From JBNLAN01 sp050302175 (lineage in GTDB: Bacteria > Pseudomonadota > Zetaproteobacteria > Mariprofundales > Mariprofundaceae): DNA of 14,923 nucleotides. The translations under genes and the position numbers were made by a program. Under the pieces are notes generated by a model. The model worked only from the letters and a program-made list of their open reading frames with translations. It ran no database searches and was not told where the DNA came from. Location: NCBI GenBank assembly GCA_050302175.1, contig JBNLAN010000031.1, positions 1 to 14,923 of the forward strand. Reading direction: 5' to 3'. Position 1 is the first letter of the stretch. Each line of letters begins with the position of its first letter. Shown here piece after piece: positions 13,597-14,923 of this stretch.

Positions 13597-14541
13597 ATGC
13601 AAGTGTTGCTGGCGGCGCCGCGCGGGTTTTGCGCCGGGGTGGATCGGGCCATCGAAATCGTCGAGCAGGCACTGGAAGTTTATGGTGCTCCGGTCTATGT
13701 GAGGCACGAGATCGTGCACAATAAATTTGTCGTCAAATCCTTGCGCGACAAGGGCGCAGTGTTTGTCGACGAGGTGGATGATGTGCCGGATGGTGCATTG
13801 GTGATTTTTTCTGCGCATGGTGTGAGTAAGGCGGTGTGGAAATCTGCGGAGGCACGTGGCCTGCGTATTCTGGATGCGACCTGCCCACTGGTTACCAAGG
13901 TGCATCTGGAGTTGCTTCGCCATTTTCGGCGCGGCGATCAGGTGATTCTGATCGGGCACGCCGGGCATCCGGAGGTGGAGGGCACCATGGGGCAGGCCCC
14001 GGAAGGCGCAGTGCTGCTGATTGCCACACCGGAGGATGTGGAAAAGCTTGAGGTGGAAGATCCGAACAAGCTTGCCTTTGTCACGCAGACTACCCTGAGC
14101 GTGGACGATACCCGCGATGTGATTGATGCGCTGCGCAAACGATTTCCCAATATTCAGGGGCCCAAGCGCGAAGATATCTGCTTTGCCACCAGCAACCGGC
14201 AGATGGCGGTCAAAGAGCTGGCGGCGAAATGTGAGCTGGTGCTGGTGATCGGCTCGAAAAACTCATCCAACAGCAATCGCCTGAAAGAGGTAGCCGAGCG
14301 CTCTGGCTGTGCTGCATATTTGATCGATTCGGCTGCGGATATTCATCCCGACTGGCTTGCCGGGTTGCAAACGATCGGTATCAGTGCCGGTGCCTCCGCG
14401 CCCGAAGTGCTGGTGCAGGATGTGATTCGTATGCTGGAGCAGCGGGGCATTAAGGATATTCAGACGCTGCAAGCGATTGAGGAGAACGTCACCTTCAGTC
14501 TTCCCGAGTCGCTACGACGCGATAAGCAACAGGATCGATAA
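13597..14541 (+). CDS. ispH: 4-hydroxy-3-methylbut-2-enyl diphosphate reductase
   Basis: 314 residues, against 316 in E. coli. It carries out the last step of the MEP pathway, giving IPP and DMAPP. The three cluster cysteines are Cys12 (PRGFCAGVDRA), Cys96 (DATCPLVTK) and Cys195 (DICFATSNRQ). Substrate-contacting residues are also present: His41, His74 (SAHGV), His124 and Glu126 (GHAGHPEVEG), Thr167 and the SSNSN motif (223-227). ATG at 13597 is set by AGGAG six bases upstream and by the canonical N-terminus; the in-frame extension back to 13504 overlaps the bcp leader and is rejected. The single stop TAA is followed directly by the recJ start in the same frame. Confidence 0.97.
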   Translation: MQVLLAAPRGFCAGVDRAIEIVEQALEVYGAPVYVRHEIVHNKFVVKSLRDKGAVFVDEVDDVPDGALVIFSAHGVSKAVWKSAEARGLRILDATCPLVTKVHLELLRHFRRGDQVILIGHAGHPEVEGTMGQAPEGAVLLIATPEDVEKLEVEDPNKLAFVTQTTLSVDDTRDVIDALRKRFPNIQGPKREDICFATSNRQMAVKELAAKCELVLVIGSKNSSNSNRLKEVAERSGCAAYLIDSAADIHPDWLAGLQTIGISAGASAPEVLVQDVIRMLEQRGIKDIQTLQAIEENVTFSLPESLRRDKQQDR

Positions 14542-14923
14542 TTGTCATACGAACTTCCGAAAAGCCTGACCGTGCGCGGGCAGCGACTGCAATGGCGGCA
14601 CGGACCACTGGTATCTTCCGATCCGCTTGATACATGGCAAAGCCTGTTGCAACTCAAAGGTCTGAGTGAAACGGATGCCTATTTTTCACCCCGGCTTGCG
14701 GATTTACCCGATCCCGATGCCATGCAGGATATGGCCAAGGCCGCCGATCGCATGGCCGAGGCCATTCGGCGGGGCGAAAAAGTCCATATCTTTGGTGATT
14801 TCGATGCGGATGGCGTTTGCGGCACAGCAATTCTGACTGAAGCGCTACGGGGCGCCGGAGCGGAGGTTTCGTCCTCCATTCCGCATCGGGCGGATGATGG
14901 CCACGGCATCGGCGTAGAGCCTG
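14542..14923 (+). CDS. recJ: Single-stranded-DNA-specific exonuclease RecJ (N-terminal part, cut by window end)
   Basis: 127 codons are visible of a family usually near 560-600 residues. RecJ is a 5'-3' exonuclease acting in recombination and mismatch or base-excision repair. The start of the DHH phosphoesterase domain is visible: DPDAMQDMAKAADRMAEAI, then HIFGDFDADGVCGTAI, whose aspartates bind the metals, and IPHRADDGHGIG, matching the IPxRxxxGYG motif of the family. The TTG start at 14542 is the only plausible start: the previous codon is the in-frame ispH stop, AGGA lies seven bases upstream, and the next ATG (14719) falls beyond conserved sequence. Confidence 0.93.
   Translation, partial: MSYELPKSLTVRGQRLQWRHGPLVSSDPLDTWQSLLQLKGLSETDAYFSPRLADLPDPDAMQDMAKAADRMAEAIRRGEKVHIFGDFDADGVCGTAILTEALRGAGAEVSSSIPHRADDGHGIGVEP

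Noticed and set aside
13363..13968. 201-codon minus-strand open frame spanning the bcp and ispH starts
   Set aside because: It overlaps two well-supported divergent genes and has no domain-like sequence.

Overview
The window looks like chromosomal DNA of a Pseudomonadota-type (proteobacterial) bacterium with moderately high GC. I cannot settle the class from sequence alone. The evidence is a close EttA homologue, a fused CoaBC overlapping Dut, RsmC- and RsuA-type 16S rRNA modifiers, and Gram-negative export signals (Sec signal peptides and a lipobox). A class 1B-type dihydroorotate dehydrogenase is less usual in that setting. I see no tRNA, rRNA, CRISPR array, transposase or phage gene.

Layout. 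(1) 1-3904, minus strand: pyrD, an intact staphylococcal-nuclease-like exported protein, a small relic, a second nuclease-like paralogue that has lost most active-site residues, and an M48 metalloprotease lipoprotein cut by the window start. (2) 4040-4663, plus: an AT-rich secreted protein of unknown function. (3) 4684-5418, minus: a YciK-like short-chain dehydrogenase. (4) 5446-5590: a decayed palindromic repeat of CACAGAG/CACAAAG units. (5) 5641-7311, plus: ettA, ending in a clean hairpin. (6) 7366-7998, minus: an AT-rich two-helix membrane protein of unknown function. (7) 8186-12951, minus: a tightly packed run coaBC-dut-rrf2-rsmC-rsuA-rluA-like. (8) 13011-13487, minus: bcp. (9) 13597 to the end, plus: ispH and the first third or less of recJ, divergent from bcp.

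How the genes fit together. Region 8 to 13 kb is housekeeping: CoA synthesis, dUTP removal, an Rrf2 regulator and three RNA-modifying enzymes, with overlaps of 1 to 4 bases or gaps of 8 to 12 bases that indicate one transcript. IspH (isoprenoids) and RecJ (DNA repair) form a second short operon. The pyrD-nuclease-M48 block combines a cytoplasmic pyrimidine enzyme with three exported proteins.

The most interesting feature is in that first block. The two nuclease-like genes arose by a tandem duplication whose unit ran from the 3' end of pyrD to the start of the M48 gene. The scar between the copies still holds a recognisable piece of pyrD, joined to a copy of the M48 ribosome binding site and start codon, which makes a 28-codon chimeric reading frame. 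The downstream copy keeps the fold-defining residues without any net gap across the mature protein, but lacks the catalytic residues, so it looks like a retained pseudonuclease.
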